Shown: in pieces, positions 32,633 through 42,389 of the stretch | Numbering within the stretch: the stretch's first letter is position 1 | Layout of the letters: each line of letters starts with the position of its first letter | Assembly: GCA_002734085.1 (NCBI GenBank) | Contig: NVXV01000010.1 | Location: 80,659-144,658, forward strand | Direction: 5' to 3' | DNA length: 64,000 bases | From: Fluviicola sp. | Lineage (GTDB): Bacteria > Bacteroidota > Bacteroidia > Flavobacteriales_D > Crocinitomicaceae | Position numbers and translations under genes: made by a program | Notes under the pieces: model-generated | Databases searched by the model: none | Seen by the model: only the letters and a program-made list of their open reading frames with translations | What the model was told of the DNA's origin: nothing

Positions 32633-34218
32633 GCAAAGAAGATAAACATATCGACAATTTATTTCAAGAGAAATTAAGCGACCGTTCTTTTGACGGACCA
32701 CCAGCTGATTTCCTTGCTGATCTCAATGAACGACTGGATGCTAAACCAGTAGTTTCAAAAGGTCGGAAATGGATCCTGTTTCTCAATCTTTTCTTCATTG
32801 GGTTATTCGTTGCAGACGCAACTATCGATTTTTCTACTACTAGAACTGCAGAGGTAGAACAACTCACATCGAAAGAGAAATCTTTCAAAAATGAAAATGC
32901 ACAAAAGGAAAACGCGTCAATAAAATCTGATGATGCTGAGCCAACAAATTCAACTGAAAGATTTAGTAACACTTCAGTGACTCCAGACGAGTCGGGAACA
33001 AATAAAGCTAAATCAAACACTTCTGAATCAAATGAAATTGAAGAGAACCAAGCTAATAAACAAACCAAGGAATCAAATGATCAAGCCGATGCAGGTGTGA
33101 ACGATATGTTTAATTATAAGACTCAGAATAAAAACCAGGGAGAATCCAGTAAAAACAATTTTTCAGGAAGTAAAGAAGCTTCGAACTCCTCTACCGACTC
33201 TAAGAAAGATGATTCAACCAAAAAGAACAACACTAGCATCAATAAAGGAGATGAGGTAGCGGCTAAAGACAAAACAGCTGAAAAAGAAGCAGAAAACACA
33301 AGTTCAGATAAAAATAATCCACCAAAAAGTTATAGCGAATCGCTTTCTTCTTATGTAAGTTACAGTGCCATTTACGCTCCTCAATTCGAAAAAGTAGATA
33401 GAAAAATAAAAACCAATGATTTTCCAGAATTCCCAAAACCATGGAATGAATTAGTTGCGGACGATAATAACGACAAATCTAAAAATCCTCCAAAACAGGA
33501 CGAGAATACGCGAATGTTTGAACTACAATTACACGGTGGAGCTACACAATGGAATTATAAAACACTTGGAACGAATGATAACTACGTCTACAAAATAGAT
33601 GCTGCTGGTACACCAAAGTGGACACCTAATTTTGGACTTGGTTTCAATGTAAACTTTAACAATATTAGTATTGGAGCAGGTCTAAATTATGCAAAGTTTG
33701 AAACTGAAAACTTGTTTGAATTTAGTGAAGTAAATTCATACGATTCTACCTATGTTGCAGGATACGATGAAAATGTAACGTATGATACTCTTGGAAATCC
33801 TATCGATACAACTTATACACCGTATTACGATTCTACAACAGTTACGGATACAACTTATAGCACTACTTCAATCACCAATCAATATGAATGGATTCAAATT
33901 CCAATCCATTTTGGTTATCGATTTAACTTGAACAAATGGGCTATCATCCCAAGAGTCGGAATGAACATCGGTCTAGGTATTCGTCAATCTTCTGGTCAAT
34001 ATCCGAACGAAACGTATGATCAATTACAAACTTTCAGCCCTGTGAAATGGCATTTAAATCTACACACCAGCCTGGAAATTCGTCGAGAATTTGGAAATTG
34101 GCATGCCTTCGGTAAATTCAATTACCAAAGGAATTTTACTCCGACCATAGACAATGCTCTATTTGAGCGTAAGTTCAATGGTGTTGGCTTTAGTTTTGGT
34201 GTTGGGTATTCTTTTTAA
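32629..34218 (+). CDS. Candidate dual-membrane anti-sigma factor: inner-membrane helix plus outer-membrane barrel
   Basis: 529 aa, start TTG overlapping the sigma factor stop. Residues 1-46 are soluble and charged (a short anti-sigma-like segment). One transmembrane helix lies at ~47-65 (RKWILFLNLFFIGLFVADATI). Residues ~70-280 are low complexity (Lys, Asn, Ser, Glu, Asp), long enough to cross the periplasm. Residues ~290-529 are alternating beta strands (FELQLHGGATQWNYK, GFNVNFNNISIGAGLNYAKF, FGYRFNLNKWAIIPRVGMNIGLG) ending in aromatic GVGYSF, like a small outer-membrane barrel. This resembles the dual membrane-spanning anti-sigma proteins reported in Bacteroides. A direct anti-sigma role is inferred from gene order and topology. 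Confidence 0.75.
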   Translation: MSKEDKHIDNLFQEKLSDRSFDGPPADFLADLNERLDAKPVVSKGRKWILFLNLFFIGLFVADATIDFSTTRTAEVEQLTSKEKSFKNENAQKENASIKSDDAEPTNSTERFSNTSVTPDESGTNKAKSNTSESNEIEENQANKQTKESNDQADAGVNDMFNYKTQNKNQGESSKNNFSGSKEASNSSTDSKKDDSTKKNNTSINKGDEVAAKDKTAEKEAENTSSDKNNPPKSYSESLSSYVSYSAIYAPQFEKVDRKIKTNDFPEFPKPWNELVADDNNDKSKNPPKQDENTRMFELQLHGGATQWNYKTLGTNDNYVYKIDAAGTPKWTPNFGLGFNVNFNNISIGAGLNYAKFETENLFEFSEVNSYDSTYVAGYDENVTYDTLGNPIDTTYTPYYDSTTVTDTTYSTTSITNQYEWIQIPIHFGYRFNLNKWAIIPRVGMNIGLGIRQSSGQYPNETYDQLQTFSPVKWHLNLHTSLEIRREFGNWHAFGKFNYQRNFTPTIDNALFERKFNGVGFSFGVGYSF

Positions 34219-34338
34219 ATTTTGATAGTGCTTTAATTGAAGTGATTCGCATTAAATAGGTTTATCGCAGGGATTCTTTTTGTAACGATTTTTGTAGCAA
34301 AAATACGTGCCAAAAAGTTTTTTTCGCCTCATCCTAAT

Positions 34339-34418
34339 CCTCGGACTAATGTCCGAGGCTATAGGCTTAGCTTTCTTCTTAAAATTGAAGCTCTATTGCT
34401 GCGGGTTTCAATCCGCAG
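34339..34418. repeat. Two palindromic hairpins in a 277-bp spacer
   Basis: cctcggac/gtccgagg (34339-34346 with 34351-34358, loop TAAT), and a longer hairpin with core ctgcgg/ccgcag (34399-34404 with 34413-34418), extended by ctatt/aatag. Such palindromes recur between Bacteroidota genes and may serve as terminators or mobile palindromic repeats. Confidence 0.6.
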
Positions 34419-34495
34419 AATAGAATATGCAGGAAATCATCTCAACTCCAAATACAAAACATTTCTCTATCTTTATCCTACACAAAATGAAATAG

Positions 34496-37400
34496 ATGAG
34501 AATTTTCACGATACTTCTGACTACTTTCTATTTAACTTTAACTGTAATTTCGCAGGAAACAGCTGAAACCAAAATTGAAACACAGATTCAAAAAGGACAT
34601 ATTCAGCCCGTGAGTACAATTGCCTGGCATCCATCTGGAGATTATTTTGCTTCTGGAAGTGAAGATCATTCTATTCTTCTTTGGAACGGCAAAACAGGGA
34701 AACTCATTCGTCAGTTTAATTATCACACGGGGAAAATCCTTGGGATTCACTTTTCGAAAGACGGAACGCAATTGCTTTCTAGTGCAATGGATAATAGAGT
34801 CATAGTACAAGAAGTGATGACTGGGAAATTATTGGAGGAATACGAGTACGATGAAGTAAACGTTTATCCTATGGATGTTGCATTCTCTCCTAATGAAAGT
34901 TATATTTTCATTGGGGACAATCGAGATAATTTTGAAGTAATCGAAAGGAAAACGACAAAAAGGAACACACTGCAAAAAGGTTTCTCCGCGGGTGTCCATT
35001 CGTTGAGTTTCTCTCCTGATGAACGCTACTCAGTGAATCTTGTCGATTATAAATCTTTGGAATTGATTGATGGCGTTGAAAAGGATACTACTATTCTATC
35101 CTTCGAAAAACCAAACAGCTACTCGTTTACAGCAGATGCAAAGTACCTCATTGTGGGTTCTCGAAAGTTATTTCTAACCATCTTTGATGTGGAAACGGGT
35201 GATTCTATCCAAACCATCGCTTCCGATTATCAATGTGATGGCTGTAATCAAAAGTTTGATTTGAGTCCTGACGGAAAGCTGCTCTTGATGTATAATGGAA
35301 ATACGGGACTTACTATTTACAAAACCTCCAACTGGAAGTTAGTCTCCTCGTTTGACGACTTGGAAGAAAGCTATTCAGAAGTTCGATTTAGTCCGAGCGG
35401 AAAGTACGTTGTGTTAAGCAAAAGCAATGAGGTTGTGTTGATCGACGTTAAAACGAATCGTAAAACCTTAACGCTAAAAGATAAATTTTTCGAAAGTTTT
35501 ATTCCTAAAATTAGTCCATCGGGCGAATACATGTTAGTGGGTGATGAATTCTTTACCATTAAATCCTATGACATTAATGGTAAACGTCCTAACGAGATTT
35601 ACAAAGGCTACTTTAATCAAGCAGAAAACATGGTGAAAGAAGTGGATTACAATTCCTGGTACAATCAATCCATTATCAACCACATCAAACTGAAACCTTC
35701 GATTGCTATCTCGCCAGATGAAAAATGGATTGCTCAAGGTAAAAAGGACAGCGTCATTACACTCTTCAATATGGAAGCAGGTCGATTCGATCTTCCATTG
35801 AAAGCACATAATTACCAAGTGATTTCTCTGGCGTTTCATCCAAAGAAAAATGAATTGGCTACGGGCGATGCGAAGGGCTATATTAAAATTTGGGACTTGG
35901 ATAAAAGAAAACTAAAAAGCGAATTTCGAGGACATTTGGGAATGGTATTTGACATCGCCTACAATTCAGAAGGAACAGAATTGCTAAGCGCCAGTTGGGA
36001 TGCGACGATTATGCATTGGGATGTGGAATCAAACAACGAAAAACCTGAAAATATAGGACGTATTGATTTAAAGAATCTATCCGCTTTCAAAATTGGTTTT
36101 TCACCGAATGACTTGTACCTCACGATGGGTGATGTAGTCGACCAAACTACACTGTATGAATTAGATACTAAAAAAGAAATCAAGCAGTTTATCGGACATT
36201 CGAAAACTATTTCTGACTTTTTGTTTATTGGTAATGACAAAATCGTTACCGCTTCTCGTGATGGCTACGTCAAGATTTGGGATTTCTATTCGGGGATGTT
36301 GGTCGACAAAGTAAGCACTAAAAATAAAGCAGGAATTTTGAGCGTGTGTTATGACAAAAAGAATGGACTACTTTACTTTGGAGCGGCAGATCGTAAAATA
36401 TATGTTTACAACACAAAAGAAAAATCACTGGTGCATTCTTTTCAAGCGCATCAAGGAGGGATTATTTATCTGACTTTATTGGATGAAGGAAACACACTCG
36501 TTTCAAAAAGTACGGAAGGCGATATGAAGTTCTGGGATTTGAAAGAAGAACAACCAAACGAGTTATTTACTTATTTCCAATTGAATGCAAAAGAATGGCT
36601 AATTGCTCAGCCCGATGGCTACTTTGACGGCTCGGGAGAAGCGATGAAACAAATCAATTATGTTTCTGGAATGAAGTCGCTAAAAGTGGGGACATTTTTT
36701 GAAAAATATTATCAACCAAGGCTTTACAATCAATTAAAAAATGGTCAACGCTTTCAAGAAAAAGATCAGGGACTGAATCAATTTATGGATGAGGTACCGA
36801 ATTTTGATTTACACTTTACGAATTTTCAAGGAAACTATTCCATGGCTGAAACCGATAGCATCTATCAATACAACAAATCAGAAGTAGAATTGAACCTGGC
36901 ATTTTCGAGTGGTTTGAAAATGGTAGATAAGGTACTCATCTACAACAATGGAAAACTGATCCAGGAAGAAAGCATTAATGAAGATGTCGTCTTTCGCGGA
37001 CTATCCAATGAAAAGAAGATTTCTATCCCACTCTACCCTAAAAAGAATAAAATTAGCGTTCGTGTGCAGACCACTAAAGGACTAACCACAGAAGAAAAGA
37101 CGATTAACTTCTATTACGACACCCTCAGTGGAAAAACGGAGCTATTTATTTTAAGTCTTGGAATTAATAAGTACGAAAACAGTCGCTACAACTTGAATTA
37201 CGCAGGAAACGATGCTGAAGCATTTTCAGAACGAATCCAATCGGGCGCAAAACCACTTTTTCATAAGGTTTACGACTACGCATTAAAAAACAAAAAAGTC
37301 ACCAAAGAAAATGTCTTGGCTATAGTCAAGGAGATCAATCAAAAGATGGGTCCCGAAGACGTATTTATTTTCTTTTATGCGGGTCATGGTGTTATGCTCC

Positions 37401-37915
37401 AGAACGAAGGCAAAAGTAGTTTCTATTTGGTAATGAGTGACGTCACCAATCTTTATGGCGAACAATCCATGATGGAAGAAAAAGGAATTTCCGCACGAGA
37501 AATCTTAGACATCTCCAAATCTTTATCTGCTCAAAAGCAAGTCTTTGTCTTGGACGCTTGTCAGTCTGGCGCTGCCATCAAAGAACTCGCCATCCGCGGA
37601 GTTGAAAGAGAAAAAACCCTAGCACAACTTGCCCGAAGTTCAGGAACATTCTTCATCACCGCTTCGCAAGACGTGGAATATGCCAACGAAGTAGGAAATC
37701 TAAAGCATGGTATCTTCACTTACGCCATTCTCGAACTACTCTCCGGAAACTCCGACAAAGCCGTAAAAGACGAAACAGTATCGATTTATGAATTGAAATC
37801 TTATGTAGAGACAAGAGTTCCTGAGCTATCGAAGCAGTACCAAGGATCATCGCAGTATCCTACGGGGTATAGTTTTGGGAGTGATTTTCCGATTGGAGTT
37901 GTTGGGGAAGATTAG
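34496..37915 (+). CDS. Exported WD40-repeat caspase (peptidase C14) protein
   Basis: 1139 aa. Signal peptide at residues 1-20 (ending VISQE). About twelve WD40-like repeats (residues ~35-720), for example HPSGDYFASGSEDHSILLWN and GYIKIWDL, form one or two propellers. A linker/Ig-like region (~760-880) leads to a caspase domain from ~881 (LFILSLGINKYEN). Catalytic His964 lies in FYAGHG and Cys1022 in LDACQSG, both present. No T9SS domain and no transmembrane anchor after the signal, so it is probably periplasmic or surface-associated. Related WD40-caspase fusions occur in bacteria and may act in regulated proteolysis or cell death; the trigger is unknown. Confidence 0.92.
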   Translation: MRIFTILLTTFYLTLTVISQETAETKIETQIQKGHIQPVSTIAWHPSGDYFASGSEDHSILLWNGKTGKLIRQFNYHTGKILGIHFSKDGTQLLSSAMDNRVIVQEVMTGKLLEEYEYDEVNVYPMDVAFSPNESYIFIGDNRDNFEVIERKTTKRNTLQKGFSAGVHSLSFSPDERYSVNLVDYKSLELIDGVEKDTTILSFEKPNSYSFTADAKYLIVGSRKLFLTIFDVETGDSIQTIASDYQCDGCNQKFDLSPDGKLLLMYNGNTGLTIYKTSNWKLVSSFDDLEESYSEVRFSPSGKYVVLSKSNEVVLIDVKTNRKTLTLKDKFFESFIPKISPSGEYMLVGDEFFTIKSYDINGKRPNEIYKGYFNQAENMVKEVDYNSWYNQSIINHIKLKPSIAISPDEKWIAQGKKDSVITLFNMEAGRFDLPLKAHNYQVISLAFHPKKNELATGDAKGYIKIWDLDKRKLKSEFRGHLGMVFDIAYNSEGTELLSASWDATIMHWDVESNNEKPENIGRIDLKNLSAFKIGFSPNDLYLTMGDVVDQTTLYELDTKKEIKQFIGHSKTISDFLFIGNDKIVTASRDGYVKIWDFYSGMLVDKVSTKNKAGILSVCYDKKNGLLYFGAADRKIYVYNTKEKSLVHSFQAHQGGIIYLTLLDEGNTLVSKSTEGDMKFWDLKEEQPNELFTYFQLNAKEWLIAQPDGYFDGSGEAMKQINYVSGMKSLKVGTFFEKYYQPRLYNQLKNGQRFQEKDQGLNQFMDEVPNFDLHFTNFQGNYSMAETDSIYQYNKSEVELNLAFSSGLKMVDKVLIYNNGKLIQEESINEDVVFRGLSNEKKISIPLYPKKNKISVRVQTTKGLTTEEKTINFYYDTLSGKTELFILSLGINKYENSRYNLNYAGNDAEAFSERIQSGAKPLFHKVYDYALKNKKVTKENVLAIVKEINQKMGPEDVFIFFYAGHGVMLQNEGKSSFYLVMSDVTNLYGEQSMMEEKGISAREILDISKSLSAQKQVFVLDACQSGAAIKELAIRGVEREKTLAQLARSSGTFFITASQDVEYANEVGNLKHGIFTYAILELLSGNSDKAVKDETVSIYELKSYVETRVPELSKQYQGSSQYPTGYSFGSDFPIGVVGED

Positions 37916-38132
37916 ATTTGATAGGTGTGGAGGTATTTCGGCCTTATTGGGCTATTTCGGTTAGGCTGTACTGTTTACGGTGAATTAGCCTTCGTTGATA
38001 TATGTCCCCCCTTGTGACTTAAGTAATACGGGCTAATACTGTGAGCATTAATCAATATGATATTTACTTGTACTTTCGTTTTATTTGAATTAATTTTTAT
38101 TCCTCAAATAAATTCCTTCCATCTATTTCTCC

Positions 38133-38140
38133 TATCTTTG
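38133..38140 (+). promoter_or_regulatory. Candidate -7 element (TATCTTTG) for the tatA-like gene
   Basis: TATCTTTG matches TAnnTTTG exactly and ends 5 nt before the ATG at 38146, which would give a nearly leaderless message. The -33 region is weak. Confidence 0.4.
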
Positions 38141-38145
38141 TTGTG

Positions 38146-38589
38146 ATGTTATTATTTCTAAATAGTATTGCTGGCTCAGAAATCGTTGTGATTTTGCTAT
38201 TTGTTCTGATATTTTTTGGAGCAAAAAGTATTCCTGGTATGTCTAGAACTTTGGGAAGAGGAATTCGACAAATCAAGGATGCCCGTGCAGATATTGAAAA
38301 CGAAATAAGAAAAACGAGTGGCGACATGCGTAAGGACATGAATATAAATCGTACCATTCAAGAAACAAAAGATCAGTTTGAAAAGCCTTTGAAAGATTTC
38401 TCAAAAGACATTGATGAATCAACTGAAGATTTAAGAAAACGAGTAGAAATCAAAACGAAACAAGCTGCTAATCTACCCAATTCAATTTCTCATAACAAGA
38501 TTGAAAAAGAACTTGAGCATAAGCCAAAACCTCAAGAAGAAAAATCTCAGGAGAAGTCTGAAGAAAGTCCAAATGCTGAAAAGAAGTGA
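38146..38589 (+). CDS. TatA/TatB-like twin-arginine translocase subunit
   Basis: 147 aa from ATG 38146 (a GTG precedes it directly). One N-terminal membrane helix (SEIVVILLFVLIFFGA), then KSIPGMSRTLGRGIRQIKDA, which is the TatA/B hinge and amphipathic helix (FGxxxxPxxxRxLGxxxR). The charged tail is long (about 105 residues), as in TatB-like proteins. Component of the Tat pathway that exports folded proteins across the inner membrane. No tatC lies in the window. Overlaps the next gene by 4 nt (GTGA). Confidence 0.9.
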   Translation: MLLFLNSIAGSEIVVILLFVLIFFGAKSIPGMSRTLGRGIRQIKDARADIENEIRKTSGDMRKDMNINRTIQETKDQFEKPLKDFSKDIDESTEDLRKRVEIKTKQAANLPNSISHNKIEKELEHKPKPQEEKSQEKSEESPNAEKK

Positions 38590-39530
38590 TACTTGAATTA
38601 GGATTGGTCATAATAGGACTGGCTGCGCTAATTTTTGGCGGTGATTTTCTCGTTCGTGGAGCAGTGGGCATAGCCGCAAAAGCTAAATTATCGAAGCTTG
38701 TAATTGGTATGACTGTTGTGTCATTCGGTACTTCAGCGCCTGAGTTGCTCGTATCGTTACAATCTGCATTTGATGGCTCACCAGAAATTGCGATAGGAAA
38801 TGTTGTTGGGTCAAATATTGCCAATTTGGGACTTGTACTTGGTATTACAGTTTTGATATTCCCAATGCCTGTCTCAAGAAATACAATAAAGTTCGACTGG
38901 CCCATGATGATGTTGGCTTCAGGGTTGTTTTATCTTTTTGCATGGAACTTAAACCTGGAAAGATGGGAAGGAATAATCTTATTTACTTTGTTGATAATAT
39001 TTTTGATTTTTATTATCCGAAAATCACGTAAATCAAATGAATTTGAGGTGGACGATATTGAAAATATTGATGAATTAACAAAGAAAGTATCCACATCCAA
39101 GCACCTACTGTTTTTAGGAATTGGTTTAGTGGGTCTCTATTTTGGTGCGGAATGGCTCATAGATGGAGCAAAAGATCTTGCTGCACGTGCGGGTCTCTCA
39201 AAACATGTTATAGGAATTACTGTTGTCGCTTTTGGAACATCCGTACCCGAGTTAGTGACCAGCGCTGTTGCAGCTTACAAGAAAGAAACTGATATTTCCG
39301 TAGGTAATTTAATAGGAAGTAACATTTTCAACATTATGATCGTTTTGGGTATTACGAGCATGGTTAAACCAATAGGAATAGAACCTAACGTAATCAGTTG
39401 GGATATACTTTGGATGATAGGAATAGCACTTGCATTACTTCCGATGATGGTATTTCGAAACAAAATCGGAAGGTTGAGTGGTATTATTTTACTAGTTACT
39501 TATGTAACCTATATCGTTACCTTGTTTTAA
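38586..39530 (+). CDS. Calcium/sodium antiporter (CaCA family, YrbG-like)
   Basis: 314 aa. GTG start overlapping the tatA-like stop (GTGA). Two homologous halves of about five helices each carry the CaCA alpha repeats: GMTVVSFGTSAPELLVS with GNVVGSNIANL, and GITVVAFGTSVPELVTS with GNLIGSNIFNI, including the conserved acidic Glu residues for ion coordination. A short acidic loop joins the halves (EVDDIENIDEL). Inner membrane; exchanges Ca2+ for Na+ or H+. Coupled to the tatA-like gene by the overlap. Confidence 0.95.
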   Translation: MILELGLVIIGLAALIFGGDFLVRGAVGIAAKAKLSKLVIGMTVVSFGTSAPELLVSLQSAFDGSPEIAIGNVVGSNIANLGLVLGITVLIFPMPVSRNTIKFDWPMMMLASGLFYLFAWNLNLERWEGIILFTLLIIFLIFIIRKSRKSNEFEVDDIENIDELTKKVSTSKHLLFLGIGLVGLYFGAEWLIDGAKDLAARAGLSKHVIGITVVAFGTSVPELVTSAVAAYKKETDISVGNLIGSNIFNIMIVLGITSMVKPIGIEPNVISWDILWMIGIALALLPMMVFRNKIGRLSGIILLVTYVTYIVTLF

Positions 39531-39575
39531 TCAAGTTCTCTATAAATTACCTTTATTTCGTCTAAAGTCTAACAT

Positions 39576-39812
39576 CTAATCTAACATATCCACATCTTTA
39601 GCGAAATCATGGTCTTTTTGCGTCACCTTCATCCCCTCATCATGTGTTGTCACTTCGATTCTAACTTGATTATAGTCGTGCAAAAGAATATCCGGGTGAT
39701 GTTGCATGCGCTCCGCAATTTCACCGACCTTGTTCGTAAAGGAAAGCGCTTTCTTAAAATTGTCGAATTCAAATTCTCTTTTCAGTTTGTTGTCTTCTTC
39801 TTTCCAGTTCAT
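39576..39812 (-). CDS. Pterin-4a-carbinolamine dehydratase
   Basis: 78 aa. Contains the family core HHPDILLHDYNQVRIEVTTHDEG, with His-His-Pro and the later Thr-His, the catalytic histidines that dehydrate 4a-hydroxytetrahydropterin. The Trp often seen after HHP is absent. It recycles the pterin cofactor of aromatic amino acid hydroxylases and may serve molybdopterin-linked roles. The length is at the short end of the family. No hydroxylase gene lies nearby. Monocistronic, minus strand between two plus-strand genes. Confidence 0.9.
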   Translation of the reverse strand: MNWKEEDNKLKREFEFDNFKKALSFTNKVGEIAERMQHHPDILLHDYNQVRIEVTTHDEGMKVTQKDHDFAKDVDMLD

Positions 39813-39925
39813 AAATTGTTTTTTTATTTTACCAAGAAGATAGAAAAAAAATCTGTTTAAAAGTCAAACATCGGAACAAATTATCTCTCTAATTCAATTA
39901 ACTTTATTCTTTCAACAAAAATTAC

Positions 39926-41551
39926 ATGCGAAAAATTACGGGAAAAATAGTTGATATCGTCAATAAAGTAGTCTTCAATGGAGTTTTACATATTGAAAAT
40001 GGTAAAATTAAATCAATGGAGCCTCAAGATGATGTCGAGGATCAATTTATCATTCCGGGCTTTATCGATGCGCATGTTCACGTTGAAAGTTCAATGTTGA
40101 TTCCTTCTGAGTTTGCACGATTAGCTTCAAGACATGGAACAGTTGCAACCATTTCTGATCCACACGAAATTGGAAATGTACTTGGTAGGGAAGGAGTAGA
40201 GTTTATGATTGAAAATGGGTTAAAAACTCCTTTTAAGTTTTACTTTGGCGCGCCATCTTGTGTTCCAGCAACAACTTTTGAAACAGCAGGGGCAACAATC
40301 GATCTAGATGATATTGAAGCGTTATTCAATCTTCCTAATGTCAATTACCTGGCAGAGATGATGAATTTTCCAGGGGTTTTGAATAAAGATCCGGAAGTTA
40401 TGGCTAAAATAGCTTTATCAAAGAAGATGGGAAAAGTGGTGGATGGCCACGCTCCTGGATTGAGAGGAGAAGATGCTAAGAATTATATTGAGGCAGGAAT
40501 TTCAACCGATCATGAATGTTTTACAATTGAAGAGGCTCTCGATAAACTAAAATACGGAATGAAAATCGCTATCAGAGAGGGGAGTGCTGCAAAAAACTTT
40601 GAAGCACTTTGGCCTTTAATTGATTCTCACCCTGATGAGGTAATGCTCTGCTCAGACGACAAACATCCGAATGATTTAGCAGTAGGACATATTAATCAGT
40701 TAGCTGCAAGAGCAGTAAAAAATGGGTGTAATGTCTTTAATGTACTTCAGACATGTTCCTTAAATACAGTAAAACATTATCAAATGGATGTTGGTTTGCT
40801 TCAAAAAGGAGACAAAGCTGATTTTTGTGTTGTTAAAGACTTAGAAAACTTTGAAGTGACAGCTACGTTCATCAATGGTGAAAAAGTAGCCGAGAATGGG
40901 AAGACATTTATTGAAAGTGTAAATGAAACTCCGATTAACAACTTTCACTGTAAAAAAATCAATGAAGAACAAATTCAAATTACAGATAAGAACAAGCAAG
41001 TACGTGTGATAGAAGTGGAAGGTGGTCAGTTGGTAACAACAGAAACAAAGGCTACACTTCCATCCTCTAAGGGATTATTGCAGAGTGATACAGCCCAAGA
41101 TGTACTTAAGTTAGTCGTGGTTAATCGCTATCATGATGCTAAACCAGCAATTTCCTTTATTAAGAATGTTGGATTAAAAACCGGAGCACTTGCTTCATGT
41201 GTAGCTCACGACAGTCATAACATTATAGCTGTTGGCGTGACAGATGAAGAAATAACAAGAGCAATTAATTTAATTATTGAAGAAAAAGGAGGTGTTTCAT
41301 TGGTTGATGGTACTAAAGAAATGATTGTTCCTTTGCCTGTCGCAGGAATTATGTCTCATGAGGATGGAGATAAAGTAGCAAAAAGTTATGAGGAGATTGA
41401 TCGAAAGTCAAAAACTATGGGAGTGACATTAGCCTCGCCATTTATGACTTTATCTTTCTGTGCACTTTTAGTGATTCCAAAGTTGAAGTTGAGCGATAAA
41501 GGACTTTTTGATGGAGAACGATTTGCCTTTGTTTCTGAATATTCAGAATGA
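39926..41551 (+). CDS. ade: Adenine deaminase
   Basis: 541 aa. Amidohydrolase with metal-binding motif GFIDAHVHVESSM, then SDPHEIGNV, DGHAPG, STDHE and CSDDKHPND, followed by the adenine-deaminase-specific C-terminal domain (KTGALASCVAHDSHNIIAVG). Length and motif order match adenine deaminase (adenine to hypoxanthine plus ammonia) of the Ade type, which uses metal ions. Cytoplasmic; purine salvage. It starts 113 bp after the divergent pterin dehydratase gene. Confidence 0.95.
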   Translation: MRKITGKIVDIVNKVVFNGVLHIENGKIKSMEPQDDVEDQFIIPGFIDAHVHVESSMLIPSEFARLASRHGTVATISDPHEIGNVLGREGVEFMIENGLKTPFKFYFGAPSCVPATTFETAGATIDLDDIEALFNLPNVNYLAEMMNFPGVLNKDPEVMAKIALSKKMGKVVDGHAPGLRGEDAKNYIEAGISTDHECFTIEEALDKLKYGMKIAIREGSAAKNFEALWPLIDSHPDEVMLCSDDKHPNDLAVGHINQLAARAVKNGCNVFNVLQTCSLNTVKHYQMDVGLLQKGDKADFCVVKDLENFEVTATFINGEKVAENGKTFIESVNETPINNFHCKKINEEQIQITDKNKQVRVIEVEGGQLVTTETKATLPSSKGLLQSDTAQDVLKLVVVNRYHDAKPAISFIKNVGLKTGALASCVAHDSHNIIAVGVTDEEITRAINLIIEEKGGVSLVDGTKEMIVPLPVAGIMSHEDGDKVAKSYEEIDRKSKTMGVTLASPFMTLSFCALLVIPKLKLSDKGLFDGERFAFVSEYSE

Positions 41552-41560
41552 AGTTTTCTT

Positions 41561-42295
41561 TTAGGAAACAGTTAGATTAGTACCGCTAACTAAAGTTAGT
41601 AATAGTATGAATAAAGTAATTAGGGCAAGCATAGTCAAAAACTGGAGAAATGTTAATCCAACTTTTTGGAGTATTGAAGCTGTCTTTTTTTGAACCAGTA
41701 CGTTAGCCCACATGGTGTGAAATATCATGAGGAAGAATAATAAAGGTTCAGACCAATGTAGTCCAATGGATAATTTTATAATGGTTATAAGTAGAGTAGC
41801 TAATACAAATCGTGGGAGAAATAAGTAGATCATTGATAGAATGTGCAAGGCAATACCTTTATTCTTCCAAAATACAACTTTAGAGGATATTGATAATATG
41901 GGTATGATTAGGATTAAAAATACTTTAGTTCCCGTTAATCCATTTGTCGATTCCCCATCAACTATGAGGTCAAGTGCTCCAAATTTTGGATCTAGAAGGT
42001 AGATTGCCCCAAGAAAAAACAAAGTGTAAAGCAAAAACTTACCAGGTGCTGCGTATTTATTTCTGACGCCGTTAAAATAGCTCCAAACAATATCGTGAGG
42101 TTTTGTAAAAGTTATTTTAAAATTGTAAAACAGACCTTTTTCAACTGAAAAGACTTCCGAAAGTGAGTTTGTAAATAAAGTATTGAAAGTAGATTTTTTA
42201 CCCAAATTATAGACCCCACAGTCTGGACAATATTTCCCTCTTGATATTGAATTTTGGCATGATTCGCAGTAGTATACTTCTTTTTTTTCTAACAC
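41561..42295 (-). CDS. DUF3667-like membrane protein with N-terminal zinc ribbon
   Basis: 244 aa, GTG start (an in-frame stop lies just upstream and no ATG is available). Residues 10-30 form a zinc ribbon with two Cys pairs (CESC, CPDC). After an amphipathic segment, about five membrane helices fill residues ~85-240. The pattern is that of DUF3667, a Bacteroidota inner-membrane family of unknown function. It ends 10 bp from the stop of ade, convergent, with no obvious terminator between. Confidence 0.8.
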   Translation of the reverse strand: MLEKKEVYYCESCQNSISRGKYCPDCGVYNLGKKSTFNTLFTNSLSEVFSVEKGLFYNFKITFTKPHDIVWSYFNGVRNKYAAPGKFLLYTLFFLGAIYLLDPKFGALDLIVDGESTNGLTGTKVFLILIIPILSISSKVVFWKNKGIALHILSMIYLFLPRFVLATLLITIIKLSIGLHWSEPLLFFLMIFHTMWANVLVQKKTASILQKVGLTFLQFLTMLALITLFILLLTLVSGTNLTVS

Positions 42296-42389
42296 TTTTG
42301 AAGCAAATTAATCGTGAAAACTAGTAGCTTTTTCTTTTGTTAAAGATAGAAAAGTATATTAATATGAAGGTAGAAACTATAAATCTAGG

